DNA from: Yersinia nurmii | GTDB lineage: Bacteria > Pseudomonadota > Gammaproteobacteria > Enterobacterales > Enterobacteriaceae | Length of the DNA stretch: 64,000 nucleotides | Direction of reading: 5' to 3' | Assembly: GCF_001112925.1 (NCBI RefSeq) | Contig: NZ_CPYD01000001.1 | Span: 1-64,000 of the forward strand | Shown here: in pieces, positions 31,793 to 42,112 of the stretch | How positions within the stretch are numbered: the first letter of the stretch is position 1 | How the letters are laid out: each line of letters starts with the position of its first letter | Position numbers and translations under genes: made by a program | The notes under the pieces: model-generated | Database searches by the model: none | Told to the model about the DNA's origin: nothing | The model's input: the letters and a program-made list of their open reading frames with translations, nothing else

Positions 31793-32995
31793 CTAGGCTT
31801 TGTTATTGATCATGCTGCTAATCGTTTCATTTTTTGCCGTTACCGTTTGGAACAGCATATTCATCAGCATATTCAGCAACTGCTTATCACGATCGCTACG
31901 TTTGACTGATTCAGCATGCGTTTCCAGCTTGACGGATTTCTCATTTTCCTGAATCGCCGCGCCAGCTTTCTCCTCAGCCTCATTCACCTGGAACTGGGAT
32001 GCCGCTACCGCCCCCATAGGATTGCCCATCTGGCTAGCTGCGTTACCTTGTCCAATGACTTTTTGCGCATTAGCCATTTGGCGACTGCTTTCGATCCCCT
32101 TCAGCGTTGCACTGTGTTGTTTATCGTGGATCGCACCACCTTCGATAATTGATTTATCATTTTGTAGTGCGGCAGAGCCAGGTTTTTGCCCTGGAGCCAC
32201 TTTGTTCAGAGCACTGGTACTTTTGTTCGCTTGGTTCTGGAAATTAGCCTGTTGCTTGGACACATCAAGCGATTTATTCGACATTTTGGTGCCTTTCATC
32301 GCCCGAGCTTGCCCACCTACGGTGGTAGCCAACCCAACAACACCTTGAGTAATCGCCTGATTTCGGGCTTCTTTACCACTTTGGATAGTATGGTCGGCAG
32401 AGGCTTTCGCCGCTTTAGCCGAAAGCTCTAACTGATGGCCGCCCAGCTTATTTTCCGCCACTCGCATTTCAGTCAATACTTTCACTGCAAGCATCACGAC
32501 ATTAGATAGTCTGGCACCAAATGAATTATTAAGATTGGTGATGGCAAAGCCCTGTTTAGGCTGTGCTGCATCGATAGCCTTGGTTTGTTCAGCAGCGAAA
32601 TTGCTGACGCCGGTAATATGCTTCAGTTGCTCTTGCAATAGCGTTGGCTGGGTCTCAACCGTCGGCGCGGCAATCGCCGGTTTTGGCGTGTCGTCCGCTG
32701 GACTCACCGCAGCGGTGGTTCTTTTCTCAGCCAAATCCACCATCATCAACTTACTCGCCGTTGGCTGCATCTCACCTTGAGGTTCTCGCAGCGCCGCCGC
32801 CTGAGGATTAATTTTCCCCTCTGTTTTTACGTTTTTGTTTTGAGCCGTTGATTTATTCGAATCAGTCGGCTGATTCGTATTATTTGCATTCTTTTTAATT
32901 AACTCTTTATCGCCATTTATTTCTTTTTTTGTATTATCTAGATTCGGATAATTCAGAATAAGGTTGTGACTATTACTGCCAATGGATGATGACAT
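31793..32995 (-). CDS. sctB: SctB translocator (SipC family)
   Basis: A 400-residue protein in the sipC position. It has a disordered N-terminus rich in Asn and Lys, a middle hydrophobic segment (FGARLSNVVMLAVKVLTEMR) and an Ala/Gln-rich helical C-terminus (GNAASQMGNPMGAVAASQFQ). With SctE it makes the pore in the host membrane. SipC is also known to nucleate actin. The frame ends just before the terminator-like hairpin. Confidence 0.88.
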   Translation of the reverse strand: MSSSIGSNSHNLILNYPNLDNTKKEINGDKELIKKNANNTNQPTDSNKSTAQNKNVKTEGKINPQAAALREPQGEMQPTASKLMMVDLAEKRTTAAVSPADDTPKPAIAAPTVETQPTLLQEQLKHITGVSNFAAEQTKAIDAAQPKQGFAITNLNNSFGARLSNVVMLAVKVLTEMRVAENKLGGHQLELSAKAAKASADHTIQSGKEARNQAITQGVVGLATTVGGQARAMKGTKMSNKSLDVSKQQANFQNQANKSTSALNKVAPGQKPGSAALQNDKSIIEGGAIHDKQHSATLKGIESSRQMANAQKVIGQGNAASQMGNPMGAVAASQFQVNEAEEKAGAAIQENEKSVKLETHAESVKRSDRDKQLLNMLMNMLFQTVTAKNETISSMINNKA

Positions 32996-33025
32996 ATTAT
33001 TTACCTATTAGGTTATGGAGTGATA

Positions 33026-34918
33026 TTAAACGTGCATGTTGCGAAGAATAGTACGTCCTGTGTCTTGTTGTTTAAGGAGTACCGAGGACATATTCTTCAT
33101 CAACTCCTGCATTAGCGTTTGCTCTTGTTTAAAATACTCAAGAATCTGCTCAGAGAATTTTTTCAGTATATCCATGTCTGCGCTACCGAGTTTAAATGCC
33201 GCCAACGCCTCCATAGCATCAGCCTGTAAATTCCCTGCCACTATATTACCGGTGGCTTGAGTTACGCTAGAGCCAATGGTGGTTGCGCTACGCAACATCT
33301 CCATATTATTCAATTGCTTTTGCAAAGCCACCGGATCTTTTGACAGTGACTTGGACAGGCTTTTGCTCGCTTGTCTGATAACCTGATTCACTTGCTTCCC
33401 GGCACTTTTAACTACTTTCGGCACCAGTTTTTTCAGCGCTTGCTCGATGGTTTTCTTAATTGTTTCCATAATCATATTTGTCACCGCCTTGCCCATTTTT
33501 TCGATGACAAACTTAGCCGCTGACTTAGCAAAATAGGCTACGGCAATAATAACCGCCACGGTCACTGCGGCAGACACTACGCTATGAATGGTATCCATCA
33601 TATTTGCCCCGGTGGCTTTATCTATTGCTTTAAGCAATAAACCAATCGGCGTTTTATCAAATACCTCTTCCACTACTTTAGAAATTAATGACATTAGTGG
33701 CATAAAGATATGTTCCATAAATGGATTTAAAATCATGCCAGTCAAAGATTGTCCCGTCGCCGCCTCCATAATAGGGTCGGCAACCATTAAAGCTATACCT
33801 ATTGCCATTAATGCTACTCCGGCACCGCCAAATACCGATGTAATAGCACCAATGGCAATGGCTAGTCCGCCCAGAATATCGGCAATGCAGCCGGTCATCT
33901 TGCGTGTTTCTTCCGCCTTACGCAGTTGTTCATCGTAATCAGCGGCTTTTTTGGTCATGTCCTTTTGACGCGCTTCCTGGAGTTTTTGCGTCATGGCTAA
34001 ATCATTCTTTAATTTATTGATCGAGTTCTCACCTACGATTTCAATAAATTTACCCATCAGCATGGTCATGGTGGCCATACTGCTGAGCTGTTTTTCTTTC
34101 TGCTGATCTATTTGCCCAGCGATAGCTGCGTTGCCAGGTAAGGCGGCGCTGAATTTAACGTCCGCCGCCTTTATTAACCCTTCAAGTTTCGTTTGCAGAC
34201 TCATTGCCGCTTGTTGCTTTTGGTCCGCCACGGCCTGAGCTTTGCTGGTTGCCGCCTCTGCCGTATTGAGTTCGGACTGCGCACCAGCGACTTTCTTTTC
34301 TGCGGAAATATAACGAGGATCGTCTTTTTCTACGCCCTCTTTCTTTAGCTTATCCAGATCTGATTTAGCCTGATCGAGCTGCTCTTTTTTCTGTGTTAGA
34401 TTTTTATTAGCCGAACCTAATTGGTTCACAGCATCTTCAAACTCAGATAAAGCCTGCTCGGTCTCACCCATGGCTTTATCAATCTCTGCATTTACCCTTT
34501 CTCCCTCTTTCTTACGCGCGTCCAAGGTAGACATTAATATGGAAAGGTTAGACGAGAGTTTACTCAATGCCATTTCACTGCTTAAATTCAGCATTTGAGT
34601 TAATAACAACAACAGAGATCCGTCTTTAGTCAGATTACTGCTCGCTTTTCTCAGGGCTGGGGCTTCCTGTAAAAGCGCATTATTCAGCTCAACTTCAACA
34701 TCACCCGTTAGCGTTGGGTCAATGCCAGCGGAAATGATATTGCGTGCAGATTCTTGCGCTGCCTGCAATTTTTGATTAGCCGCCGCCAGAATAGAACCAC
34801 CCTGCTGCGGCAGCATTTGAGTCTTTTGCTTTAATGCCGCCATATTTTCATTGCTGGCGTCATTTAACAAATAGCCAGCAAGCTGGATAGGGGTATTATT
34901 AACACTCGTCGTAGCCAT
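33026..34918 (-). CDS. sctE: SctE major translocator (SipB family)
   Basis: A 630-residue protein with the SipB/IpaB layout: an N-terminal coiled coil (AEIDKAMGETEQALSEFEDA, ANKNLTQKKEQLDQAKSDLD), two membrane-inserting hydrophobic hairpins (ILGGLAIAIGAITSVFGGAG and MDTIHSVVSAAVTVAVIIAV) and a C-terminal helical region. It inserts into the host membrane to form the pore. It is the second gene after the chaperone SicA, which should bind its N-terminus. The next gene follows after 30 bases. Confidence 0.95.
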   Translation of the reverse strand: MATTSVNNTPIQLAGYLLNDASNENMAALKQKTQMLPQQGGSILAAANQKLQAAQESARNIISAGIDPTLTGDVEVELNNALLQEAPALRKASSNLTKDGSLLLLLTQMLNLSSEMALSKLSSNLSILMSTLDARKKEGERVNAEIDKAMGETEQALSEFEDAVNQLGSANKNLTQKKEQLDQAKSDLDKLKKEGVEKDDPRYISAEKKVAGAQSELNTAEAATSKAQAVADQKQQAAMSLQTKLEGLIKAADVKFSAALPGNAAIAGQIDQQKEKQLSSMATMTMLMGKFIEIVGENSINKLKNDLAMTQKLQEARQKDMTKKAADYDEQLRKAEETRKMTGCIADILGGLAIAIGAITSVFGGAGVALMAIGIALMVADPIMEAATGQSLTGMILNPFMEHIFMPLMSLISKVVEEVFDKTPIGLLLKAIDKATGANMMDTIHSVVSAAVTVAVIIAVAYFAKSAAKFVIEKMGKAVTNMIMETIKKTIEQALKKLVPKVVKSAGKQVNQVIRQASKSLSKSLSKDPVALQKQLNNMEMLRSATTIGSSVTQATGNIVAGNLQADAMEALAAFKLGSADMDILKKFSEQILEYFKQEQTLMQELMKNMSSVLLKQQDTGRTILRNMHV

Positions 34919-34948
34919 AATTTCTCCAATTACGTAACGATCTTCGGC

Positions 34949-35443
34949 TTAATCAGCCTCTTCGTTCGTTTCTTTCCTGTTTTGTCGAATAGTTTCTAAA
35001 TAAACTTTCGCTTTTTTAATTAAATTTTCATCGTTACTGCGCTTACACACCAAATCAAAACACTGCATGGCCTTAACAAAATTACCCATTAATAATTGAC
35101 ATTGACCGCTGAAGAATACCGGGTTGAAATTATCTTTCCCCATCACATAAGCAAGAGAATAGAGATCGCATGCCTTCTGATAGTTTTTCTTCAGCTGATT
35201 CACTGCGCCTAATCCAATAAAGTAATCGGTATTGTTTAAGTCATACATACAGAGAAAACTGAAGAAATTCTCAGCCTCGTCTAAATGCCCCTTGTGATAA
35301 AACTGATAGGCATGAGCATATATATGCTCCATCATTTCATCAGATACACCGTGAATGTCTTTTAGCATGGCTCCCTGATTGAGAGCAGCCCACAGCATGT
35401 TTTCAATTTCATTATCGCTGATAATCGTATTTTCCTGGGTCAT
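34949..35443 (-). CDS. sicA: Translocator chaperone SicA/SycD family
   Basis: A 164-residue TPR chaperone: MWAALNQGAMLKDIHGVSDE-like N-terminus, then tetratricopeptide pairs (AHAYQFYHKGHLDEAENFFS, YFIGLGAVNQLKKNYQKACD, FFSGQCQLLMGNFVKAMQCF). It binds the translocators SctE and SctB before secretion and, in SPI-1, also cooperates with InvF to activate transcription. It opens the sic/sip gene string 161 bases after sctU. Confidence 0.95.
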   Translation of the reverse strand: MTQENTIISDNEIENMLWAALNQGAMLKDIHGVSDEMMEHIYAHAYQFYHKGHLDEAENFFSFLCMYDLNNTDYFIGLGAVNQLKKNYQKACDLYSLAYVMGKDNFNPVFFSGQCQLLMGNFVKAMQCFDLVCKRSNDENLIKKAKVYLETIRQNRKETNEEAD

Positions 35444-35604
35444 ACCTTGTTATCTCCTAGGTTGTTCGTTACCGCGTGAATGCTGCTGCCGATAACGATA
35501 TTTAATCATGGGTAAATAAAAACTACATTTAAGGAACGCTCATCCCCTTTTAGACACAGTCAATTCTTAAAGAATGAGCGAAAAATACCTTTGTAAAACG
35601 ATGC
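35444..35604 (-). promoter_or_regulatory. Probable sicA-operon promoter region with dyads
   Basis: This 161-base gap between sctU and sicA contains a perfect ATTCTT-A-AAGAAT dyad (35563-35575). Arms CGCTCAT (35537-35543) and ATGAGCG (35574-35580) can also pair with it in a longer stem. In SPI-1 this gap is the InvF-SicA-controlled promoter; the same role is inferred here. No T-run is evident, so a terminator is less likely. Confidence 0.5.
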
Positions 35605-36657
35605 TTATTCTTTAGGAACCTCACTGCTCCAGGCATTTTCAACCTGTTCAAGCCAGGCCAGCAAACGGAGTACTTCATCTAACTCCTCCATACTGACAAA
35701 GGAATAGCGTCGATGAGTTTTAAAGATTTGTCGGGCTAATTTCACATCTTCGATTACTGGTATGCCGACCTTTTTCGCATAAGCACGAACGGCGATGGCA
35801 CGCTGATTGGTTTCTAGCACCGAAATGAAGGGGATTGGAATAACATCTAGATTTAGATAAATTCCCACGGCGATGTGAGTTGGGTTAGCCACGATCACCT
35901 TGGAGTTTTCAATGTCAGACTTCACCTGTTCCGACAACATTTCCATATGTATTTCTTTACGTTTGGACTTCATTTCCGGATTGCCATCCTGCTCTTTGGC
36001 TTCCCGTTTAACCTCTTGCTTGTCCATTTTGTTATCTTTGATGTGCAGGAAGAACTCAGCTAATGCATCCAGAATAATGACCATCAGCAGGCAAGAGAGG
36101 CATATCATGATCAGCGAGTGAAACAGTTCCCCCCAAACTAATATAATCTGCTGAGGTGCCCCATTAACCTGCGAATAGAGGAGTTCTTTATTTTTTTCCC
36201 AAAAAATATTTGTGGCAACAATAAAACTAACCAAATATAAACATGATTTAATCACATCTTTAACTGACCGTAAACTAAATAGCTTTTTTACACCGCTCGC
36301 AGGATTAAGCGCTGCAAAATTAATCTTTAATGCTTTAGTAGCGATGAGAAATCCCGTTTGTAACAACGTCGGGAATACGGATGCAAATATGCATAGCAGC
36401 AAAAATGGGAGCAATAACTTCAATCCCGTCCATGCCACCATTCGCGCATACTCATGAAAAGTATTGGAAAAACCATTTGCGATGGCTTCGGTGACGATTT
36501 TCCCCATTTCTGAAAAGCTCGATATATTAATTATGTACTCGGCACCAATTAAGATAAGACATGAGATAATTAAATCTTTACTTTTAAAGGATTGGCCCTT
36601 TTTAGCCGCATCCTTCAGCTTTTTCTGCGTGGGTTGTTCTGTTTTATTTGATGACAT
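35605..36657 (-). CDS. sctU: SctU export-gate switch protein (SpaS family)
   Basis: A 350-residue FlhB/YscU-type protein with four transmembrane helices (for example DLIISCLILIGAEYIINI, LLLPFLLLCIFASVFPTLLQ), then a cytoplasmic domain with the self-cleaving NPTH motif at residues 258-261 (VIVANPTHIAVGIYL). Cleavage at NPTH switches export specificity from needle to translocators. It follows the sctT gene by 20 bases. Confidence 0.96.
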   Translation of the reverse strand: MSSNKTEQPTQKKLKDAAKKGQSFKSKDLIISCLILIGAEYIINISSFSEMGKIVTEAIANGFSNTFHEYARMVAWTGLKLLLPFLLLCIFASVFPTLLQTGFLIATKALKINFAALNPASGVKKLFSLRSVKDVIKSCLYLVSFIVATNIFWEKNKELLYSQVNGAPQQIILVWGELFHSLIMICLSCLLMVIILDALAEFFLHIKDNKMDKQEVKREAKEQDGNPEMKSKRKEIHMEMLSEQVKSDIENSKVIVANPTHIAVGIYLNLDVIPIPFISVLETNQRAIAVRAYAKKVGIPVIEDVKLARQIFKTHRRYSFVSMEELDEVLRLLAWLEQVENAWSSEVPKE

Positions 36658-36677
36658 AAAACGTCCATTTCACCGTG

Positions 36678-37442
36678 TTATTTCAACCAGCCAAATAATG
36701 AATCCGCATGAAAGCGCATATTAATGAGCTCACCTGGAATAATCGGGGTAAAATACAAAATAAGAATAAAGAACGCTATGCTGCTTTTAATCGTCAACGC
36801 CAGCGAAAATGCGTTCATTTGCGGAGCAAAGCGGGATAACAGACCTAACATGGCTTCAGCCAATAGAAAACCAACCAAAACCGGACTGGAGAGAACAAAC
36901 GCTTTCGCCATCATAATACTCAGGAAAGTTAGCGCCGGATAAAGGGAAGGCAAAGTAAAAGACAGTGGGTCCCAAAGTTGATAACTTGCTTGAAATACCT
37001 GCGAAATGAGCAATAGCCCACCGCTTTCTAATATAATCACGGCAGCAAATAAATTAAATAAATTGGCCAGTTCTGATGTGTCGACACCGCTTAATGGATC
37101 GATGCTACTGCTGAGCGTCGCCCCCCGCTGGTTATCAATCATACTTCCCACAGCATGTAATACCCATAATGGCCAGCAAAAAAAACAGGCCATTAATAGT
37201 CCAATGATGACTTCTTTTGCAACCAGTCCAAAATAAAACAACGTATCAAAATTCGGTAATTCCTGGAGAGGATAAGGCCACAATGTCACCCCAACAATCA
37301 TGGCAACCGGCATGCGGATCATCCCCGTCAGAGTATTATTATTAAGGAACGGCAATAGGATAAAAGAAGGCATCAACCTGGCCGAAGCCAATATCATTGC
37401 GTAGAGCCAGTCGTGAATATTAAAAAACAGTCCGATTTGCAT
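36678..37442 (-). CDS. sctT: SctT export-gate protein (SpaR family)
   Basis: A 254-residue membrane protein of the FliR/SpaR family with about six hydrophobic segments (ASARLMPSFILLPFLNNNTL, IGLLMACFFCWPLWVLHAVG, FAVMMAKAF-type segments) and the conserved SMIDNQRGATLSSSIDPLSG loop. It is part of the SctRST gate complex in the inner membrane. Order sctR-S-T-U is conserved. Confidence 0.96.
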   Translation of the reverse strand: MQIGLFFNIHDWLYAMILASARLMPSFILLPFLNNNTLTGMIRMPVAMIVGVTLWPYPLQELPNFDTLFYFGLVAKEVIIGLLMACFFCWPLWVLHAVGSMIDNQRGATLSSSIDPLSGVDTSELANLFNLFAAVIILESGGLLLISQVFQASYQLWDPLSFTLPSLYPALTFLSIMMAKAFVLSSPVLVGFLLAEAMLGLLSRFAPQMNAFSLALTIKSSIAFFILILYFTPIIPGELINMRFHADSLFGWLK

Positions 37443-37445
37443 AGG

Positions 37446-37700
37446 TTATTTCAACGCTATTGTTAATACTTCTTGGGCAAAGCCCAACAATACATCACCA
37501 TACCAACCTGAAACTAAAAAAAGGCATAACGCGACGCTAAGTAATTTAATACCAAAGGGTAAAGTTTGTTCTTGTAGCTGCGTGACTGTTTGGATCAGAC
37601 CGACAATTAATCCGACGATGGTTGCCACAGCAATTGGCCCAGCGGAAAGCATTAGAATCAGGTATAAGGCTTTATTACCGGCAAAGACGAGTTCATTCAT
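37446..37700 (-). CDS. sctS: SctS export-gate protein (SpaQ family)
   Basis: An 84-residue protein with two transmembrane helices ([20 protein letters not shown] and [20 protein letters not shown]) flanking the family loop [15 protein letters not shown] longer frame opens at 37772, but the ATG at 37700 matches the family start ([14 protein letters not shown]), has GGAGG nine bases upstream and gives the usual length, so it is chosen. Confidence 0.95.
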   Translation of the reverse strand: MNELVFAGNKALYLILMLSAGPIAVATIVGLIVGLIQTVTQLQEQTLPFGIKLLSVALCLFLVSGWYGDVLLGFAQEVLTIALK

Positions 37701-37717
37701 TGTTCCAGCCCTCCGAG

Positions 37718-38377
37718 CTATAGAGCCAGATCCAGATATTGCGTGATTAAGCCTTTTGACAATAGCGACCAACCGTCCAGCACAATAAACAGCACCAATT
37801 TTATCGGCACAGAAATGGTCACCGGACTCATCATCATCATTCCCAAAGCCAGCAAAATGCTGGAAATCAGCAAATCAACCACCACAAAAGGTAGATATAA
37901 ATAGAAGCCAATTTTAAAGGCACTTTTGATTTCACTTAGAGCGTAGGCTGGTAACAGGGATAAAATAGACACTCTTTCGGTATCTTCTGCACTGCCACTT
38001 TTAACACCATCCCTTTTTAGCTGTGCATCAGAGAAGAAACGCGCTAACTCTGGATCTGAATATTTTTCTAAATAGCGATGGTAACCTTCGAAGCCATTTT
38101 CAACGAAATAAGTCACCGACTCTACGCTGCTAATATCAACATTATTCTCGCGATAACTGTTGTAGCCTTCTTGCACCACAGGCATCATGACAAACATCGA
38201 TAATAACAACGCGATACCGTTAAGCGTCATATTTGAAGGGATTTGCTGCAATCCCAGCGCGTTTCTGACCATAACAAAAACAATAGAGAATTTGATATAG
38301 CAGGTGCCACAGGCAATAATAAAAGGTAGTAAGGTGGCAAACGCTAATAGCCCAACAAGGGAAACATCATTTTCCAT
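37718..38377 (-). CDS. sctR: SctR export-gate protein (SpaP family)
   Basis: A 219-residue FliP/SpaP-type membrane protein: [20 protein letters not shown] near the start, [20 protein letters not shown], and the C-terminal [20 protein letters not shown] and [11 protein letters not shown]. It forms the pentameric core of the SctRST export gate. It overlaps sctQ by 11 bases at its start. Confidence 0.96.
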   Translation of the reverse strand: MENDVSLVGLLAFATLLPFIIACGTCYIKFSIVFVMVRNALGLQQIPSNMTLNGIALLLSMFVMMPVVQEGYNSYRENNVDISSVESVTYFVENGFEGYHRYLEKYSDPELARFFSDAQLKRDGVKSGSAEDTERVSILSLLPAYALSEIKSAFKIGFYLYLPFVVVDLLISSILLALGMMMMSPVTISVPIKLVLFIVLDGWSLLSKGLITQYLDLAL

Positions 38378-39320
38378 TGCCAGCCTCGTGGTATATCTCG
38401 GTTATTTCAACGCCCAAGCGATCTTCTATCCAAACTAATTCGCCGCGAGCCAATGCCAGCCCATTACCGCTAATGATGATTTTCTTTTCCGCGTCAGGAT
38501 CGCAGGTAAAAATATGACCTTTATATAGTAATTCCAGTTCTTCAACCGTTACCTGAGTTTGTTGTAAGGTAAATGTTAAGCGAACAGGCATTTTAGAGCG
38601 AGGGGACAAACCCATAGACATTTCTTCATCATGATTAACATCACTCTGGTTATCCTGAGATTTGTTTTCTACATGCATATCTAACATCGCTTCCTCTAGC
38701 ATTATTTCATCTCCATTACGCTGGTAATATCTAATATGTTTGCCATGAATTGTTACTTGCTGCCTGACATCAGAAATAAGTAAAATATCACCGCAGATTA
38801 ATCTATTAAGTAACCTCAAACTCCCCTTGCTATTTCCTATTTCAAAACATATCGGCAAAGGAAGATGAGATAAATCTGTCCGTTGATTTTTTTCTGGAAT
38901 ATTGACAGATTCATGTGCAAATTTAGTCAACCATACTCGACCCTGATCCGTCTCTATGGCGTACAAAGGAGTATTAAATAGTTTGTTATCTTCAACCGTC
39001 TCAATATTCTGCAATGATTGATAGCTAAATTCCGGTAACCCCATATCTATCGGCTGCGAGCAGCCTATAAATAAAGTTTTAATTTGTTCATTGGTAAAAG
39101 CGCTGGTCGCCAACCCTGCCTGTTCTGGCATCATTTGCATAAACCAGTTACGTAATTCAATCAGGCCTTCCCAACCCGTATCAGTAGCAAATGCCACTAG
39201 GCAAACATTTTGAGGAGGGATCGTAAAACTCACGGGAATACCTTGCCCTTCCCAATGTTCAGCAACACGTGACCAAGCAAGTTGTTTCTGACTTATTTGA
39301 CGAAAATGCTGGCCAATCAC
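38367..39320 (-). CDS. sctQ: SctQ cytoplasmic sorting-platform protein (SpaO family)
   Basis: A 317-residue protein with a C-terminal SpoA/FliN-type surface-presentation domain (MPVRLTFTLQQTQVTVEELE, LARGELVWIEDRLGVEITEI). SpaO-type proteins build the pods of the sorting platform that loads substrates. The N-terminal 220 residues are family-specific. It overlaps sctP by four bases and sctR by 11. An internal translation start for a short SpaO form is possible but was not assigned. Confidence 0.9.
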   Translation of the reverse strand: MIGQHFRQISQKQLAWSRVAEHWEGQGIPVSFTIPPQNVCLVAFATDTGWEGLIELRNWFMQMMPEQAGLATSAFTNEQIKTLFIGCSQPIDMGLPEFSYQSLQNIETVEDNKLFNTPLYAIETDQGRVWLTKFAHESVNIPEKNQRTDLSHLPLPICFEIGNSKGSLRLLNRLICGDILLISDVRQQVTIHGKHIRYYQRNGDEIMLEEAMLDMHVENKSQDNQSDVNHDEEMSMGLSPRSKMPVRLTFTLQQTQVTVEELELLYKGHIFTCDPDAEKKIIISGNGLALARGELVWIEDRLGVEITEIYHEAGNGK

Positions 39321-40393
39321 TGAGCTTCCTCCTCATCCTGAGTCGGTTGTTCCTGATGCTGTTTCTGCTGCTGTTGCGATTCGCCATCACGCAATAAGCT
39401 CCAATGCTGTGGCATTTCTCCTGTACCTAAACGCTGCTGAACCGTGGCGTCAGAGGGTTGAAAGACCACCTGAGCTGAGTGATTTTGGGTTTGCGTTGAA
39501 ATATTGACATGGTGCCCTTCACCCCATTGTTTAAAACGGTAAGTGAGTTTTCCCGGCCCTTCTATTTCATTATTTCCTGATTGCGGCTGCGGAAACTTCT
39601 CGGTCTTCCCCATTGGCAAGGCAGCCTTAGTTGCTATATCCGCGACTGCATTGGTTGATTTATTCGGTGCCGGCGATAACAATTCAGGGCGCCCTTTTTC
39701 TGTGGACAGAGAGTCCACTTTTACCTCTTGTTTAAACTGAGGAAATAGAGCTTCATTCTCTCCAGTAGCCGTCATATCTGTCGATATCGGTTTTCCGACA
39801 ATCTGTTGCACAGGATTTAATCTTTCATGATTCGGCGCAGTGAAATTTTGACGATATCCATTGGCAGAAAGCGCGCTGGTTTTCTCTGCAGAGTCACGGG
39901 CAAGAGAAGATACGGGAATGACATCGGTGACATGACTCTTTCTCTGCAACGACTGTGGATTTCTTATTACTTCAATATTTTTTATTTCTTTTCCCGTCGG
40001 TAGAACAGCCAGTAGGGATTTATCTGTCATATCTTTCGTTGTTAGACGCTCAGGGATCTTCTGCTGAAACTGAGCGTTCGGCTTAGCAGGAATTTCCTGA
40101 GTTAAATAATCTAAACGCGGATGAGCTGCCTGAACCTTAGTTTCTTTCAGCGCGCTTATTTCACCCTTTTTGGTCTTAGGGCCAGCAATATGACCAATCC
40201 CAAGCTGCAATGCCAATAGCGGCGATAATAGGGTGGGTATAGGCGGAACGGTTTTATCGGCAATCTCGGTAAAATGCTCGCCCTTTTCTTCCTGCTGTTT
40301 CTTTCTGACAATATCGGAAATAGGTTGCGCAGCTTCGGAGATATTTTCCGTTCGCACCGTATTGGCTCCTGAAACGCTATTTACTTGTTCCAT
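39317..40393 (-). CDS. sctP: SctP needle-length regulator (InvJ/SpaN family)
   Basis: A 358-residue hydrophilic protein, poorly conserved as is usual for this family. It is Gln-, Lys- and Pro-rich, with a C-terminal segment typical of the SpaN/FliK type (LTYRFKQWGEGHHVNISTQT, SAQVVFQPSDATVQQRLG). It sits between sctO and sctQ as invJ does in SPI-1. It controls needle length and the substrate switch with SctU. Confidence 0.85.
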   Translation of the reverse strand: MEQVNSVSGANTVRTENISEAAQPISDIVRKKQQEEKGEHFTEIADKTVPPIPTLLSPLLALQLGIGHIAGPKTKKGEISALKETKVQAAHPRLDYLTQEIPAKPNAQFQQKIPERLTTKDMTDKSLLAVLPTGKEIKNIEVIRNPQSLQRKSHVTDVIPVSSLARDSAEKTSALSANGYRQNFTAPNHERLNPVQQIVGKPISTDMTATGENEALFPQFKQEVKVDSLSTEKGRPELLSPAPNKSTNAVADIATKAALPMGKTEKFPQPQSGNNEIEGPGKLTYRFKQWGEGHHVNISTQTQNHSAQVVFQPSDATVQQRLGTGEMPQHWSLLRDGESQQQQKQHQEQPTQDEEEAQ

Positions 40394-40836
40394 GCAATAA
40401 TCTCCTCAATTTCTGTTTCTTCCATTCGGGCGGCCATCTCGCGGTGAACTTTCCGCTCAAGCATTTGCAAATGCTTGTATTTATCAGACTGATGAATGAG
40501 TTTCAGACGCTGTACCTGCGCCTTCTGCCTGTCTTCCTCACAGCTTTTCAGATCCGTTAGCTGCTGTACTTTTTCCAGGTCAATATTGGCAATTCGGCGA
40601 CGAAGCGCAGACTGTTTCCTCTGTACTGCATACAGCATGGCGCGATTTAATCCCTGCCCCTGCGGGCGTAAACTATGCAACAGGCCAGTTACCGCTTTAC
40701 GTTGATCGTCTAAAGCCTGAACAGATCTTTGGGTCTGACGTATCCGACTATCAAGCTGCGTTAATATCCGCTCCTGACGCTGAGCTTTGCTTTCACTGCG
40801 CTGTAGTAGTGCAGTGAATTTATGAAGCAAATTCAT
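40381..40836 (-). CDS. sctO: SctO stalk protein (InvI/SpaM family)
   Basis: A 151-residue protein that is mostly one long helical hairpin ([40 protein letters not shown]), the FliJ-like form expected of InvI. SctO connects the ATPase to the export gate SctV. It overlaps the sctN gene by 17 bases and sctP by 13. Confidence 0.87.
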   Translation of the reverse strand: MNLLHKFTALLQRSESKAQRQERILTQLDSRIRQTQRSVQALDDQRKAVTGLLHSLRPQGQGLNRAMLYAVQRKQSALRRRIANIDLEKVQQLTDLKSCEEDRQKAQVQRLKLIHQSDKYKHLQMLERKVHREMAARMEETEIEEIIAWNK

Positions 40837-42112
40837 GCAACTGACTCAATGTATTTTCGAATACAGCGTGTTCTTCAACGGGCTGACACAGCCAACGGAA
40901 TAAATCATCACGTCGCTGAATAGCGCGATCGTTTTCCGCATTTTCTCCGGGGCTATATTCCCCAAGGTCGACAAAAATCTGTAACTCTTCGATTTTTGCC
41001 AACATCCGTCGGACTTCGGCTGCGCTGCGTAAATGCGGCGGTTGACAAACCTGGCTGGTTACGCGACTCACGCTGCGTAAGATATCAATTGCCGGATAAT
41101 GATTTTTGGCCGCCAGTTTACGGCTAAGGTAAAAATGCCCGTCCAAAATAGAGCGAATCTCTTCCGCAATGGGATCTGGCTCATCATCACTTTCCAGCAA
41201 GATGGTATAAAATGCAGTGATACTTCCACTATGAGTACAGCCGGGACGCTCGAGTAATTTTGGCAAAGCCTCGAATACCGAAGCCGGATAGCCTCGCCGG
41301 GCTGGTGCTTCGCCTGCGGCCAATGCCACATCGCGCAAAGCGCGGGCATATCGTGTAACCGAATCTAGGAACAGCACCACTTTTTTGCCTGAATCGCGAA
41401 AATATTCAGCAACCGTGGTCGCCACTAAAGCCGCATTGCAACGATCCAAAGAAGAGAAATCCGAGGTGGCATAAATCAACACGCACTGCTCTTGCCGCCC
41501 AGATTTTCGTAAAATCTCAGTAAACTCAGTGACTTCTCGCCCACGCTCACCAATCAGTGCGATAACAAACACATCTGCATCTGCCTGCTCGATCAACATA
41601 TGCATTAGCGTAGTTTTTCCACAGCCTGCCGCAGCAAAAATACCGAGTCGTTGACCGATTCCGCAGGTAATCAAGCCGTCAATGGCTCGCACGCCAGTAA
41701 TAAACGATTGGCGAATACCCACGCGCTGCAAATATGACGGTGGCGGTGCATCAATGGGGCGAATTTCATGCCCCAATGTGGCAGTGGAATCGGAGAATCG
41801 TTCGACGATTTGCCCTGAGGGATCTAATACACAACCTAATAATGAATGCGTCAGAGCGACCGTCAATGCGCTACCGGTTGGGCTAATCACAGCATTTCTG
41901 GATAAACCATTGGCGTTACCAATCAGGCTAAGTACCGCCAGATCGCGATTAAAGCCCAGCACTTGGGCACGAGCAACCACCTCGGTACTTTGCCAATGCT
42001 GACGTATTTCACAGATCTCACCGATCTTTACCCCAGGCAGGACCGATTCAAGAATCGGCCCACTCAGGCGCAAAGGATGAGCCTGATAACGGATCAATGG
42101 TTTTTCACTCAT
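40820..42112 (-). CDS. sctN: SctN T3SS ATPase (InvC/SpaL family)
   Basis: A 430-residue hexameric ATPase with Walker A GCGKTT (in [17 protein letters not shown], about residue 160), [13 protein letters not shown], Walker [15 protein letters not shown], and the [20 protein letters not shown] segment. It unfolds chaperone-bound substrates at the cytoplasmic side of the injectisome. It is coupled to the InvB-like chaperone by a one-base overlap. Confidence 0.97.
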   Translation of the reverse strand: MSEKPLIRYQAHPLRLSGPILESVLPGVKIGEICEIRQHWQSTEVVARAQVLGFNRDLAVLSLIGNANGLSRNAVISPTGSALTVALTHSLLGCVLDPSGQIVERFSDSTATLGHEIRPIDAPPPSYLQRVGIRQSFITGVRAIDGLITCGIGQRLGIFAAAGCGKTTLMHMLIEQADADVFVIALIGERGREVTEFTEILRKSGRQEQCVLIYATSDFSSLDRCNAALVATTVAEYFRDSGKKVVLFLDSVTRYARALRDVALAAGEAPARRGYPASVFEALPKLLERPGCTHSGSITAFYTILLESDDEPDPIAEEIRSILDGHFYLSRKLAAKNHYPAIDILRSVSRVTSQVCQPPHLRSAAEVRRMLAKIEELQIFVDLGEYSPGENAENDRAIQRRDDLFRWLCQPVEEHAVFENTLSQLHEFAS

